Source: Mycobacterium sp. SVM_VP21 (GTDB lineage Bacteria; Actinomycetota; Actinomycetes; Mycobacteriales; Mycobacteriaceae). From it: a stretch of 64,000 nucleotides of DNA. This document shows, in pieces, positions 48,762-56,710 of the stretch (its first letter is position 1; each line of letters opens with the position of its first letter). Location: positions 3,162,001-3,226,000 of the forward strand of contig CP101406.1 in NCBI GenBank assembly GCA_024758765.1. The letters run 5' to 3'. Both the position numbers and the translations under genes were made by a program. Below the pieces are notes generated by a model that was given only the letters and a program-made list of their open reading frames with translations, searched no databases and was not told the DNA's origin.

Positions 48762-49243
48762 AACAGGGCCAGCTGGCCGATGGCGCCCGCCAGCCCGAGG
48801 CCGAGCGAGATCCACAGGCCCGGCCAGCCGTTCTTCCAGCAATGGCAGAACATCTGGTGGTCCGCGCTGAGGTAGCCCGGCCCGAGCATCGCCACCACGA
48901 CGGCGCCGGTGGCCAGCACCAGGTTGTACTCCCAGCCGTTGGTCAGCACGAAGAAGCCGTTCGCGCGGTGCACGGTCCACACCGCCACCGCCATCAGGGC
49001 CACGAATCCGGCGGCGGCGATCGGGGTCAGTAGCCCCACCGCGAGCCCGAGCCCGGCGGCGATCTCCGCGGTTGCCGCCGTCACCGCCTGGAACTTGCCG
49101 TGCTTCATCCCGATGCTTTCGAACCAGCCCGCGGTGCCGGGGATTCGGCCTCCGCCGAAGAACTTGTTGAACCCGTGCGCCGCCATGGTCAGACCGAGAA
49201 CCAGACGCAGGAGCAGCAATGCGACATCAGCAGCAGTGACCAT
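48725..49243 (-). CDS. DoxX family membrane protein
   Basis: 172 aa, four transmembrane helices (LLLLRLVLGLTMAAHGFNKFF, etc.). AHGFNKFFGGG and ATAEIAAGLGLAVGLLTP are typical of DoxX proteins, linked in mycobacteria to oxidative stress and thiol homeostasis. Last gene of an ephC-WS/DGAT-doxX operon, 9 bp after the preceding stop. Confidence 0.9.
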   Translation of the reverse strand: MVTAADVALLLLRLVLGLTMAAHGFNKFFGGGRIPGTAGWFESIGMKHGKFQAVTAATAEIAAGLGLAVGLLTPIAAAGFVALMAVAVWTVHRANGFFVLTNGWEYNLVLATGAVVVAMLGPGYLSADHQMFCHCWKNGWPGLWISLGLGLAGAIGQLALFYRPAGTDTTGE

Positions 49244-49252
49244 CTGCTCAAA

Positions 49253-50479
49253 CTACAACGCAGCGTCCAGCAATCGCAGATATACCTCGATATCGCTGAC
49301 CGCCGACTCGGCGGCATGCACGCTGATCACCACGGTGTCACCGATGCCGTGCACCCCGTGAGTCAGCCCCATCGCCGGGGACAACGACGGGAACCCTGCG
49401 GTCAGCAAGACCGGCGCCGCACCGAAACGCAGGTCTTTGGCGCCGCGGTGCACGCTGGAGACCACGGTGTTGCCGGTGACCCGCTCCGGCCGGGCGTCGG
49501 GGTCGAAATTGTCGATGCCCCAGCGCAGCAGCGCCGCGGGCGTCGCGGCGAAGGCCCGATCGGCCGCGGCCGCAGCCGGGTGGGCGCCGCGACGCCGGCC
49601 TCCGGCGATGTCGGCGGCGATCCGTTCGCAGCGGGCATCGTGGCCCAGGATCGGGTAAAGCCCGACCGGAATATTGCCGAAGTGGTTGTGGGCGTGGCGT
49701 TCACCGGCTTTGGCCATCGGCACTTCGGCGCCCAGATCCTCGCAGGGTTCGTCGAGATACCCCGACAGCGCCGCGGACACCGCTGACAGCACCGCCACGG
49801 TGACCGTCGGCCCGCGCAGTTCTTGTCGCTGCCGCACCAGGGTTCGCACTGTCCGACGGCCGCCCGGCCGGTTGTTGGTGGCCAGCGGCGGGCGGTCACC
49901 TACGGGGGGCGGCAAGAGTCCCGCCGCAGTGTCATCGACGCGGCTGCGGTGGGTACGTGCCGCGACAACTGCGTGCCAAGGCAGGAAGCCACGGCCCGGT
50001 GTGCGCACCGCGGGAACCGGTGCGGCCCGACCGAACAGCCAGGCGGCCAACGCTGAAGCCCGCCCGCCATCGGCAAGGGCATGCGCCACCTGCAGCACCG
50101 CCACCGTGCCCGCGCCGCGGCGCCCGGGAATGTCGTGGACCGGCGCGAACACGTGCAACCGCCAGGGCGCCGCCCGGACATCGAGCTGGTCGTCGGTCAG
50201 GCGCGCGACGGCATCCAGGCAACCGGCCCAGTTGTCCTCGGGTGCCCGGATCGCAGCTACGTCCTCGATGGGCTCGGTAAGCGACACCCACCGCGGGTAG
50301 CGCAGCGCACCGGCGTCGGCGACCCGGATGGTCAGGTCCGGGATCGTTCGGGCTCGGTCGAGCATCGCGGCGATCGCGTCGTCGAGGTCGGCCGGTACCC
50401 CCGCGAAGGCGTACAGCAGGAACTGGTCGCTGGGGATCTTCGCGGACATCCAGTAGAACTGCGCGTCGATCGCCGTCAT
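49253..50479 (-). CDS. WS/DGAT-like condensation-fold protein (Rv1125 type)
   Basis: 408 aa. N-terminal TAIDAQFYWMS and the central LQVAHALADGGRAS show a wax-ester-synthase/diacylglycerol-acyltransferase-like or condensation fold. The motif keeps His-x3-Asp-Gly but has Ala in place of the first His of HHxxxDG. The C-terminal GNTVVSSVHRG and GDTVVISVHAAES match the family. No clear substrate. Coupled to ephC 14 bp upstream. Confidence 0.8.
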   Translation of the reverse strand: MTAIDAQFYWMSAKIPSDQFLLYAFAGVPADLDDAIAAMLDRARTIPDLTIRVADAGALRYPRWVSLTEPIEDVAAIRAPEDNWAGCLDAVARLTDDQLDVRAAPWRLHVFAPVHDIPGRRGAGTVAVLQVAHALADGGRASALAAWLFGRAAPVPAVRTPGRGFLPWHAVVAARTHRSRVDDTAAGLLPPPVGDRPPLATNNRPGGRRTVRTLVRQRQELRGPTVTVAVLSAVSAALSGYLDEPCEDLGAEVPMAKAGERHAHNHFGNIPVGLYPILGHDARCERIAADIAGGRRRGAHPAAAAADRAFAATPAALLRWGIDNFDPDARPERVTGNTVVSSVHRGAKDLRFGAAPVLLTAGFPSLSPAMGLTHGVHGIGDTVVISVHAAESAVSDIEVYLRLLDAAL

Positions 50480-50493
50480 GGGGCGTCCAGGTG

Positions 50494-51387
50494 TCAGGCC
50501 AAGAATTGCAGCACCCGATCGGCGATCTCGTCGGGCCGCTCAAGTTGCAGGAAGTGACCGGCATTCTCGACGATGGCCACCGCACTGCCCGCGGGCAACG
50601 CCGGCTGCACCCACCGCGTGAACCCCGGCGACATGCAGCCATCGATGCGCCCGTGCAGGTACAGGGTCTGCAACCGTGGGAGTTGCAGCCAGTGCCGGTG
50701 CAGCTCGGCGTAGCGATCGGGAGCCCGCAGACTGCGCAGCGCCCGGTAGGGCCCGAGTGCGGCTCGCCAGCCCTCCGGCGTTCCGATGGCCGCGTCGACG
50801 TGCCGCAGATCTTCCTCGGCGGCGTACCCGGGCGACCACCGCCGCCACAACAGCGGCAGCACCCATGCGGCGGATCGGTCCGGCAGCCAGGGCAGTTGGA
50901 AGTAGCTGATGTACCAGCTGCGCAGCAGTTGTGCCGGCAGGTAGCTGGCCAGAGCGAGCCGGTCTGTCCCGCGAACCGCGCGCAGCGACGCCGGCGGAGG
51001 CACCGACATGATCACCGCCTTGGCGAACGGACTGTCCGGCATCGCGGCCAGCCCGGTGGCGGCCATCGCCCCCCAGTCATGACCGATCACCACGTCGCGC
51101 CCGGTCCCGCCGACGGCGGCATACACCCGCAGCGCGTCGTCCATCAGCGCGCCGATGTGGTAGCTGCCGTCGGTGGGGATCGACGACGGCGCGTAGCCCC
51201 GCATGAACGGCGCCACCACATGCCAGCCGGCCGCGACCAGGCGCGGCGCCAGCCGGCGCCAGCCGTAGGCGGTGTCAGGAAACCCGTGCAGGCACAACGC
51301 CACCGGGTCACCCGGTGTCCCCCAACTCAACGCCTTGAGCGCGACCCCGGGCGTAGACACGTCGATCCACCGCGGTTCACTCATCAC
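50494..51387 (-). CDS. ephC: Epoxide hydrolase-like alpha/beta hydrolase
   Basis: 297 aa. LHGFPDTAYGW (HGxP), nucleophile Asp in VIGHDWGAMAA, late acid Asp in GRIDGCMSPGF, and His in ENAGHFLQLERP. These fit soluble epoxide hydrolases; gene order matches Rv1124 (ephC). Likely detoxifies or modifies epoxy lipids. First gene of the operon with the WS/DGAT-like and DoxX genes. Confidence 0.88.
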   Translation of the reverse strand: MMSEPRWIDVSTPGVALKALSWGTPGDPVALCLHGFPDTAYGWRRLAPRLVAAGWHVVAPFMRGYAPSSIPTDGSYHIGALMDDALRVYAAVGGTGRDVVIGHDWGAMAATGLAAMPDSPFAKAVIMSVPPPASLRAVRGTDRLALASYLPAQLLRSWYISYFQLPWLPDRSAAWVLPLLWRRWSPGYAAEEDLRHVDAAIGTPEGWRAALGPYRALRSLRAPDRYAELHRHWLQLPRLQTLYLHGRIDGCMSPGFTRWVQPALPAGSAVAIVENAGHFLQLERPDEIADRVLQFLA

Positions 51388-51454
51388 ATACCCCCAGAAC
51401 GGGCCGGGCAGGCGTTTCTGTCCGCCCTGTCGTTCAACTATCTACCATCTTGAG

Positions 51455-52306
51455 ATGCGCACAGCCCAGACCGTCGAGTACGACGGCGTCGGCGGAGTAA
51501 CGCTGGTCGCCGACGAGTGGAACCGGGGCGCCACCGATGCCAACGAGCATCCGACGATCGTGATGCTGCACGGCGGCGGACAGAATCGGCACTCCTGGCA
51601 CAAGACGGGCCAGATTCTGGCCGACCGCGGCTATCACGTCGTCGCGCTCGACACCCGCGGCCACGGCGACAGCGACCGCGCACCGAACGCCGACTACGCC
51701 ATCGAGACGCTCACCGCCGACGCCGTCGCCCTGATCGAGGCGATCGGCCGGCCGGTGGCACTGATCGGGGCCAGTATGGGTGGACTGACCGGCATTCTGG
51801 TGGCCGATGAGGCCGGGCCGCAGCGGGTCACCAAGCTGGTGTTGGTCGATGTGGTGCCGCGCTACGAGAAGGATGGCAGCGCCCGGATCCGCGACTTCAT
51901 GTTCGGCCACATCGACGGTTTCGACTCCCTGGCGCAGGCCGCCGACGCGGTGGCCGCGTACCTGCCGCACCGAGCCAAGCCCCGCAGTCCCGAGGGGCTG
52001 AAAAAGAATCTGCGGTTCCGCGACGGCCGCTGGTACTGGCACTGGGATCCGGCGCTGATGACCAAACCCAGCGACGATCCGGCGCTGCGCACCGAGAAGA
52101 TCGAGGCCGCCGCCATGGGGCTGCAGATCCCGATCCTGCTGATCCGCGGCAAGCTGTCCGACGTGGTCAGCGCCGAAGGTGTCGCGGACTTCCTGTCCAA
52201 GGTCCCCGGTGCGCGCCTCGTCGAGTTGTCCGACGCCGGGCACACCGCAGCCGGCGACGACAACGACGCCTTCAGCGCCGCCGTCGTCGAGTTCGTGTCG
52301 GGCTGA
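51455..52306 (+). CDS. bpoB: Alpha/beta hydrolase, bromoperoxidase BpoB type
   Basis: 283 aa. HGGGQNRHSW oxyanion loop, nucleophile Ser in LIGASMGGLTG, Asp in GKLSDVVSAEG, His in SDAGHTAAGDD. Called non-heme peroxidase in M. tuberculosis (Rv1123c) but esterase/hydrolase activity is equally likely. The stop codon touches the ATG of the cyclase gene, so they are coupled. Divergent from ephC. Confidence 0.88.
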   Translation: MRTAQTVEYDGVGGVTLVADEWNRGATDANEHPTIVMLHGGGQNRHSWHKTGQILADRGYHVVALDTRGHGDSDRAPNADYAIETLTADAVALIEAIGRPVALIGASMGGLTGILVADEAGPQRVTKLVLVDVVPRYEKDGSARIRDFMFGHIDGFDSLAQAADAVAAYLPHRAKPRSPEGLKKNLRFRDGRWYWHWDPALMTKPSDDPALRTEKIEAAAMGLQIPILLIRGKLSDVVSAEGVADFLSKVPGARLVELSDAGHTAAGDDNDAFSAAVVEFVSG

Positions 52307-53131
52307 ATGTTCGGGATCGGATGGCTGACGCCGACGCTGGTGGCGGTCGGTGTGCTGGCGGCGGTGGCGGTCACCGAGGCCGTCGCCCTGGCGGTGTTGA
52401 CCCGACAGTTGCGGACGGTCCAAGCCGAGAACGAGGCGCTGCGCGGTCGAGTCGACACCCGCAACCTATTGCTGGCCGGCGGACGTGAGGCCGTCAAGAC
52501 CGTGTGGCAGACCGCGAACCTGGTGCGCAAGCAGGGGTTTGGTGCGGCCGTGCGCAGTTCGATCGAAGACCTCGCCGACTGGGCGGAGGTGGAACGCCCC
52601 GATCTGGCCCGCCTGACCCCGAACGGGCATGTGGTGGTGCTGTTCACCGACATCGAGGGGTCCACCGCGCTCAACGAGCGGATCGGTGATCGCGCCTGGG
52701 TGAAGCTGATCGCCCGCCATGACGAGATGGTGCAACGTCTGGTCGCCCAGCACTCCGGGCATGTGGTCAAGAGCCAGGGCGACGGCTTCATGATCGCGTT
52801 CGCCCAGCCCGAGCAGGCGGTGCGCTGCGCCATCGACATCCAGCACGCGCTGGCTTCGCGGCGCGGGCGCAAACCGCAGCATCCGATTCGGGTCCGGATC
52901 GGGGTGCACATGGGACGCTCGGTGCGCCGCGGTGATGACCTGTTCGGCCGCAACGTCGCGATGGCCGCGCGGGTGGCCGCGGCCGCCGAGGGCGGCCAGA
53001 TCCTGATCAGCGGACCGGTGCGCGACGCCGTCAAGGAATGCGACGACATCACCGTCGGCGCCGGCCGCGACGCCGAGCTGAAGGGCTTCGCCGGCACGCA
53101 CCGCCTCTATGCCGTCGACGTCACCGACTGA
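52307..53131 (+). CDS. Class III adenylate cyclase, membrane-anchored
   Basis: 274 aa. N-terminal transmembrane helix (residues 7-30) and a short coiled coil, then a class III cyclase domain (about 105-270). Metal Asp in [11 protein letters not shown], second Asp in [11 protein letters not shown] (Lys of adenine recognition also present), transition-state Asn/Arg in [16 protein letters not shown]. All key residues are kept, so ATP to cAMP is expected. Starts immediately after the bpoB stop. In M. tuberculosis the related gene is short (Rv1120c), by memory. Confidence 0.9.
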   Translation: MFGIGWLTPTLVAVGVLAAVAVTEAVALAVLTRQLRTVQAENEALRGRVDTRNLLLAGGREAVKTVWQTANLVRKQGFGAAVRSSIEDLADWAEVERPDLARLTPNGHVVVLFTDIEGSTALNERIGDRAWVKLIARHDEMVQRLVAQHSGHVVKSQGDGFMIAFAQPEQAVRCAIDIQHALASRRGRKPQHPIRVRIGVHMGRSVRRGDDLFGRNVAMAARVAAAAEGGQILISGPVRDAVKECDDITVGAGRDAELKGFAGTHRLYAVDVTD

Positions 53132-53150
53132 CTGGCGGGCCTAGGCTCCG

Positions 53151-53318
53151 TTAGTCTTCGCCGCCGGCCTCGGCCAGCCGCTCATGCAGCCGGGCGCGGA
53201 TTTCGTCGGGCGTGTAGGCCCGTCGCCGCCGCTGGTCCCGCGCCACCAGCACTCCCCCGGCGGCAACCCCGACCACACCCGCCAGGCCGATCCATTTCCA
53301 GATGCTGCGCACGCTCAC
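53151..53318 (-). CDS. Small single-pass membrane protein (55 aa)
   Basis: From GTG 53318 to TAA 53151-53153. Begins with a hydrophobic helix (SVRSIWKWIGLAGVVGVAAG), then a basic ARDQRRRRAYTPDEIRARLH stretch and an acidic end. Conserved-looking in composition and codon use but no family known to me. Divergent from the next gene with only 5 bp between starts. Confidence 0.6.
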   Translation of the reverse strand: MSVRSIWKWIGLAGVVGVAAGGVLVARDQRRRRAYTPDEIRARLHERLAEAGGED

Positions 53319-53323
53319 ACTTT

Positions 53324-54028
53324 ATGGTGCTGAGCGTGGACGAACACACCGTGACTTTGGAGCGTGCGTTGGCGGAGACGCGCACCGGCGACATCTGGCT
53401 GTTCCGGGGGCGCTCCGGCCCCGACCGCGCTATCCAAACGCTGTCCAACTCTCCGGTGAACCACGTCGGGATGACGGTGGCCCTCGATGACCTGCCGCCG
53501 CTGATCTGGCATGCCGAGCTCGGTGACAAGCTGCACGACTTCTGGACCGGCACCAATCACCGCGGCGTGCAGCTCAACGACGCCCGGGCCGCCGTCGAAC
53601 AGTGGATGGGCCGCTACGAGCAGCGCTGCTGGTTTCGCCAGCTCAGTGGGACCATCACCCGCAAGCAGGAGAACCACCTGCTGCAGGCGATCGCGCGGAT
53701 GGACGGCACCGCGTTTCCCACCACGGCGCGGCTCACCGGCCGGTGGCTGCGGGGCCGGATGCCCACCCTGGCCGACTGGACCCGCGGCATCCCGTTTCTG
53801 GACCGCAAGGTTCACGAGATCAGCCAGCGACGCAAGGCCCGCAACAGCAAGGTCGCGTTGCAGACCGCCTACTGCGCCGAGACGGTGGCCATCACCTACG
53901 AGGAGATGGGTCTGCTGTCGACCGACAAGAATTCGAACTGGTTCGACCCCGGCTCGTTCTGGAGCGGCGACATCCTGCCGTTGGCTCCCGGTTACCAGCT
54001 GGGCCGGGAGATCGTCGTGGTGCGCTAG
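53324..54028 (+). CDS. Permuted papain-fold (NlpC/P60/LRAT-like) protein
   Basis: 234 aa. His in SPVNHVGMTV (about residue 48) precedes Cys in TAYCAETVAI (about residue 185). The order His-then-Cys is that of circularly permuted NlpC/P60 enzymes (YiiX, LRAT). These are lipid or peptide hydrolases or acyltransferases. A Trp/Arg-rich middle and RGRMPTLADW lie between them. No signal peptide, so likely cytosolic or membrane-associated. Substrate unknown. Confidence 0.75.
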   Translation: MVLSVDEHTVTLERALAETRTGDIWLFRGRSGPDRAIQTLSNSPVNHVGMTVALDDLPPLIWHAELGDKLHDFWTGTNHRGVQLNDARAAVEQWMGRYEQRCWFRQLSGTITRKQENHLLQAIARMDGTAFPTTARLTGRWLRGRMPTLADWTRGIPFLDRKVHEISQRRKARNSKVALQTAYCAETVAITYEEMGLLSTDKNSNWFDPGSFWSGDILPLAPGYQLGREIVVVR

Positions 54029-54030
54029 TT

Positions 54031-54083
54031 GCGATTTCGGCGCGGTTTCGCCCGCCCAGCGGGAGTTATCGCGCCGAAATCGC
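54031..54083. terminator. 14-bp perfect palindrome, bidirectional terminator
   Basis: Arms 54031-54044 and 54070-54083 (GCGATTTCGGCGCG) around a 25-base loop that contains a small inner stem. It lies between the convergent papain-fold and monooxygenase genes and touches the latter's stop. Confidence 0.7.
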
Positions 54084-54403
54084 TAGACCGTCAGCTCGCC
54101 CATCGCCGACCAGCCCGTGGCGTCGATCTGCTGGCTGATGATCTTCGGCGTCGACACGAGCGCCTGCGGCATGTCGGCCATGGCCTGCTTGAAGTGATCG
54201 CTGTTGACGTGCGCGCCGCCAGCCGCACCGTCCCGGAAGGCCTCGACGAGCACGTACTCGTTTGGATCCTCCAGGCTGCGCGACCAGTCGAACCACAGGT
54301 TGCCCGGCTCGGCACGGGTGGCCTCGGTGAAGCCGGCCACCAGCTGCGGCCAGCGCTCGGCCCACTCCGGCTTGACCGCGAACTTGACCACGATGAAGAT
54401 CAT
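54083..54403 (-). CDS. Antibiotic biosynthesis monooxygenase-fold protein (Rv1117 type)
   Basis: 106 aa from ATG 54403. Dimeric ferredoxin-like fold: MIFIVVKFAVKPEWAERW, FDWSRSLEDPNEYVLVEAF and SDHFKQAMADMPQ fit ABM proteins (YgiN/quinol monooxygenase). Probably acts on quinones or reactive aldehydes. Starts 5 bp after the OsmC stop, so both are in one operon. Confidence 0.88.
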   Translation of the reverse strand: MIFIVVKFAVKPEWAERWPQLVAGFTEATRAEPGNLWFDWSRSLEDPNEYVLVEAFRDGAAGGAHVNSDHFKQAMADMPQALVSTPKIISQQIDATGWSAMGELTV

Positions 54404-54408
54404 CGCCG

Positions 54409-54921
54409 CTACCCGATTTCCAGCGTGCTGCGCACCGGGGTGACATTGGTGGTCAAATCCAGTACCGGGCAATGCTTTTCGACGACCTCGTGTAGTTCGC
54501 GGTACCGCTCTTCACTTTCCGGGCCAGTCACGGTGACGACCACCCGCACCTCGCTGAAGCCGGGGCGGACCGAATCGTCCAGACCGAAGAATCCGCGCAC
54601 GTCCAGGTCTCCCTCGGCCCGCCCGGTGATCTCGTCGACCGCGATGCCCAACTTCTCGGCCCAGTACCGCCAGGTGACCACCTGGCAGGACAGCAGCGAG
54701 CCCAGGTAGTACTCGACCGGATTGGGTGCGGTGTTCTCGCCGCCGAGTGCTGGCGGTTCATCGACCTCAACGCTGTAGCGGCCCATGGTGATGGTGCTGG
54801 CGACGGCGTCGTGCGCGACGGCCGAGGCACGGAAGACCACCTGGGAGCCGGCGGGGTCGGCGGCAGCCGGGTCACTGGTGGCGGCGACGACGGCGGCCAG
54901 GCGAGTTGTCGAAGAAGTCAT
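54409..54921 (-). CDS. OsmC family peroxiredoxin
   Basis: 170 aa from ATG 54921. Two catalytic Cys in SLLSCQVVTWR (about 83) and VEKHCPVLD (about 154), with an Arg/Glu environment typical of OsmC thiol peroxidases that remove organic hydroperoxides. Coupled to the ABM gene and divergent from the membrane-protein gene at 55024. Confidence 0.9.
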   Translation of the reverse strand: MTSSTTRLAAVVAATSDPAAADPAGSQVVFRASAVAHDAVASTITMGRYSVEVDEPPALGGENTAPNPVEYYLGSLLSCQVVTWRYWAEKLGIAVDEITGRAEGDLDVRGFFGLDDSVRPGFSEVRVVVTVTGPESEERYRELHEVVEKHCPVLDLTTNVTPVRSTLEIG

Positions 54922-55023
54922 GCCGGTAAGGGTAGAACCCCGCGATGTGGTCGGCGAAGCACGCGGCCACCAGGTCGCCCAAAGGAATACCATTTGCCGC
55001 CGCCAGGGGCTAGCCTGAGCGAC

Positions 55024-55377
55024 GTGGAGGTACTACGGCACGTAATAGTTCTGCTGCACATCGTCGGATTCGCGGTGACCTTCGGGGCCTTGATCGCCGA
55101 AGCCGCGGCACGGCGCTTCCAGCTCACCCCGGTGATGGACTACGGCGTGGTGCTGTCGCTGCTGACCGGACTCGCGCTGGCCGCCCCCTGGCCCGCCGGC
55201 GTGGTGCTCAACTACCCCAAGATCGAGATCAAGCTGGTGATCCTGATCGCCCTCGGTGCCGTGCTGGGCATCGGCCGGGCCCGGCAGCGCAAGTCAGGAG
55301 GGGAAGCCCCTCGCCCGCTGTTCTACGCCGCGGGCGCCCTGGCCCTGACGGCCGCGGGGCTCGCCGTCATCTGGTAG
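55024..55377 (+). CDS. Small integral membrane protein (Fe-S/CopD-like, 117 aa)
   Basis: From GTG 55024. Four hydrophobic helices: HVIVLLHIVGFAVTFGALIA, VVLSLLTGLALAAPW, LVILIALGAVLGI and ALALTAAGLAVIW. The charged loops PKIEIK and RARQRKSGG are short. Function unknown; resembles small DUF2269/CopD-like proteins. Divergent from OsmC. Confidence 0.75.
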   Translation: MEVLRHVIVLLHIVGFAVTFGALIAEAAARRFQLTPVMDYGVVLSLLTGLALAAPWPAGVVLNYPKIEIKLVILIALGAVLGIGRARQRKSGGEAPRPLFYAAGALALTAAGLAVIW

Positions 55378-55498
55378 TCGTCACGTCTTGGCCATCGAAT
55401 CTTTCTGATCCAAACGGGCTACGCCGAGTTCGACTCGGCAGCGTTCGCCGTGCCTGTAGAACGAAGCCCGGCACGGTGTTCACCAAGTCTGAGCGACT

Positions 55499-55978
55499 TC
55501 AGGCGAAGCCCCGAAGCGCGGAGTAAGAGGACCAGACCTGACGCGGGCTGGGAACTTTGGGCAACCACGCCAGCTCCCAGTGAATGCCGTTGATCGGGTC
55601 GTCGAAGAACACCGCGTAGTAGCCCGGCCAGTATTGCGGGTACTCCTTGGGTTCGTCGGTGACGTGGATGTCGCGCGCGGCCAAGAAGTCGCGGTGAAAG
55701 CGGTCGACCTCTTTCCTATTACGTGCCCACAACGCAATATGGTTGATGCCGACCGCCTGATCGCGGCGCGTCAGCTTCCCTCCGGTGCGGGCCGGCTGAA
55801 TGCCGATGTAGCTGTGCGGATTTGCGTGATTGGTCATGTGGTAAATCGACTGATATTCCATGTTTAGCGACGAGACGCTGCTATAGCCGAGCCAGCCGAA
55901 CAGCGCGTCATAGAACTTGAGGGAATCGTCGTAGTTCAAGACCGCGAACTCAACGTGACTGACTCCGCGCCACCTCAT
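55499..55978 (-). CDS. VOC family protein
   Basis: 159 aa from ATG 55978. Glyoxalase fold: RGVSHVEFAVLNYDDSLKFY and VGINHIALWARNRKEVDRF repeat units and PINGIHWELAW with the terminal metal Glu. Base use is less GC-rich than neighbours. A perfect dyad lies 23 bp upstream. Probably an isolated detoxification or resistance gene at the start of the accessory island. Confidence 0.85.
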   Translation of the reverse strand: MRWRGVSHVEFAVLNYDDSLKFYDALFGWLGYSSVSSLNMEYQSIYHMTNHANPHSYIGIQPARTGGKLTRRDQAVGINHIALWARNRKEVDRFHRDFLAARDIHVTDEPKEYPQYWPGYYAVFFDDPINGIHWELAWLPKVPSPRQVWSSYSALRGFA

Positions 55979-56000
55979 GTCGCCTCCCCCAAAGCTAATC

Positions 56001-56015
56001 ACTACGCGACGTAGT
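56001..56015. promoter_or_regulatory. Candidate operator ACTACG-CGA-CGTAGT
   Basis: Perfect six-base arms with a three-base spacer 23 bp upstream of the VOC gene start. No dedicated regulator is adjacent. Confidence 0.4.
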
Positions 56016-56051
56016 AAGTGGGGGGCGGGTGTTGAGAAGGGCTGTAGACCC

Positions 56052-56318
56052 CTACGTTCGATAGACGTCGCAGCGGTGACGGACCGAAATCACCTCAACA
56101 CGAATTCGGTAGTCGTCGATGTCGTAGAGGACGCGAAACTGCCTCCGTCGCGCCGCATAGGTTCCGGTGAGTTCATTTCGGAGCGGCTTGCCTACGCGTC
56201 GCGGATTTTCGGCCAGTGGTCCCATGATGAACTCGAGACACGCCGCAGCAACCGCTTCCGGAAGCTCCTCCGACAAGGCGCTGCGCGCACCCGGAGACAA
56301 GACCACCTCATAGATCAC
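56052..56318 (-). CDS. relE: RelE family toxin, copy 1
   Basis: 88 aa. RelE/ParE fold (MIYEVVLSPGARSALSEELP, FIMGPLAENPRRVGKPLRNEL, RRQFRVLYDIDD, VISVRHRCDVYRT). The C-terminal Arg/His/Tyr of RHRCDVYR match mRNA-interferase RelE proteins. ATG overlaps the antitoxin stop (ATGA). About half identical to copy 2 at 60052. The toxin appears intact although the antitoxin start is damaged. Confidence 0.88.
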   Translation of the reverse strand: MIYEVVLSPGARSALSEELPEAVAAACLEFIMGPLAENPRRVGKPLRNELTGTYAARRRQFRVLYDIDDYRIRVEVISVRHRCDVYRT

Positions 56319-56599
56319 TGAGGCAATCGCCCTTTGGCCCGCATCTCCTTCGCCACATCATCAAGGGAGTAGAGATCCCCGCCGGCGATGTCGGCTTGCC
56401 CTTGACGAAGTTCTCTCATCAGATCCGGGTCGCTCAAGATGTCCAGCGTTTCCATGATCGAGTCGTAGTCGTCAGCGCCAAGAATCACGGCTGCTCGCCG
56501 GCCCTGCCGAGTAACCTCCACGCGTTGATGTGTCCGGACCGCCTCATCGACCAACTTGGACAGATTCGCCCGTACCTCGGCCAGCGGCAGCGTCGTTAT
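56315..56599 (-). CDS. relB: RelB/Phd-type antitoxin, copy 1, start codon changed to ATA
   Basis: 94 codons if read from position 56599, as in the intact paralogue at 60312-60596. The codon at 56597-56599 is ATA where copy 2 has ATG; upstream CTGTAC and the promoter are the same. From there the frame reads TTLPLAEVRANLSKLVDEAV. The first in-frame standard start afterwards is TTG at 56554, which would delete the N-terminal DNA-binding part (15 residues). Translation from ATA or CTG may still occur weakly. Partner of relE copy 1. Confidence 0.75.
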   Translation of the reverse strand: MTTLPLAEVRANLSKLVDEAVRTHQRVEVTRQGRRAAVILGADDYDSIMETLDILSDPDLMRELRQGQADIAGGDLYSLDDVAKEMRAKGRLPQ

Positions 56600-56710
56600 G
56601 TACAGAATTCTAGCGCGAATGCAGGATAGGCGGCACCTCAGCTGCCGAATTTCGTGCGAGCCGCCTCGATTAAATGAACCTTGTGCAGCCCTCGGGGCGC
56701 GGTAGGCACG

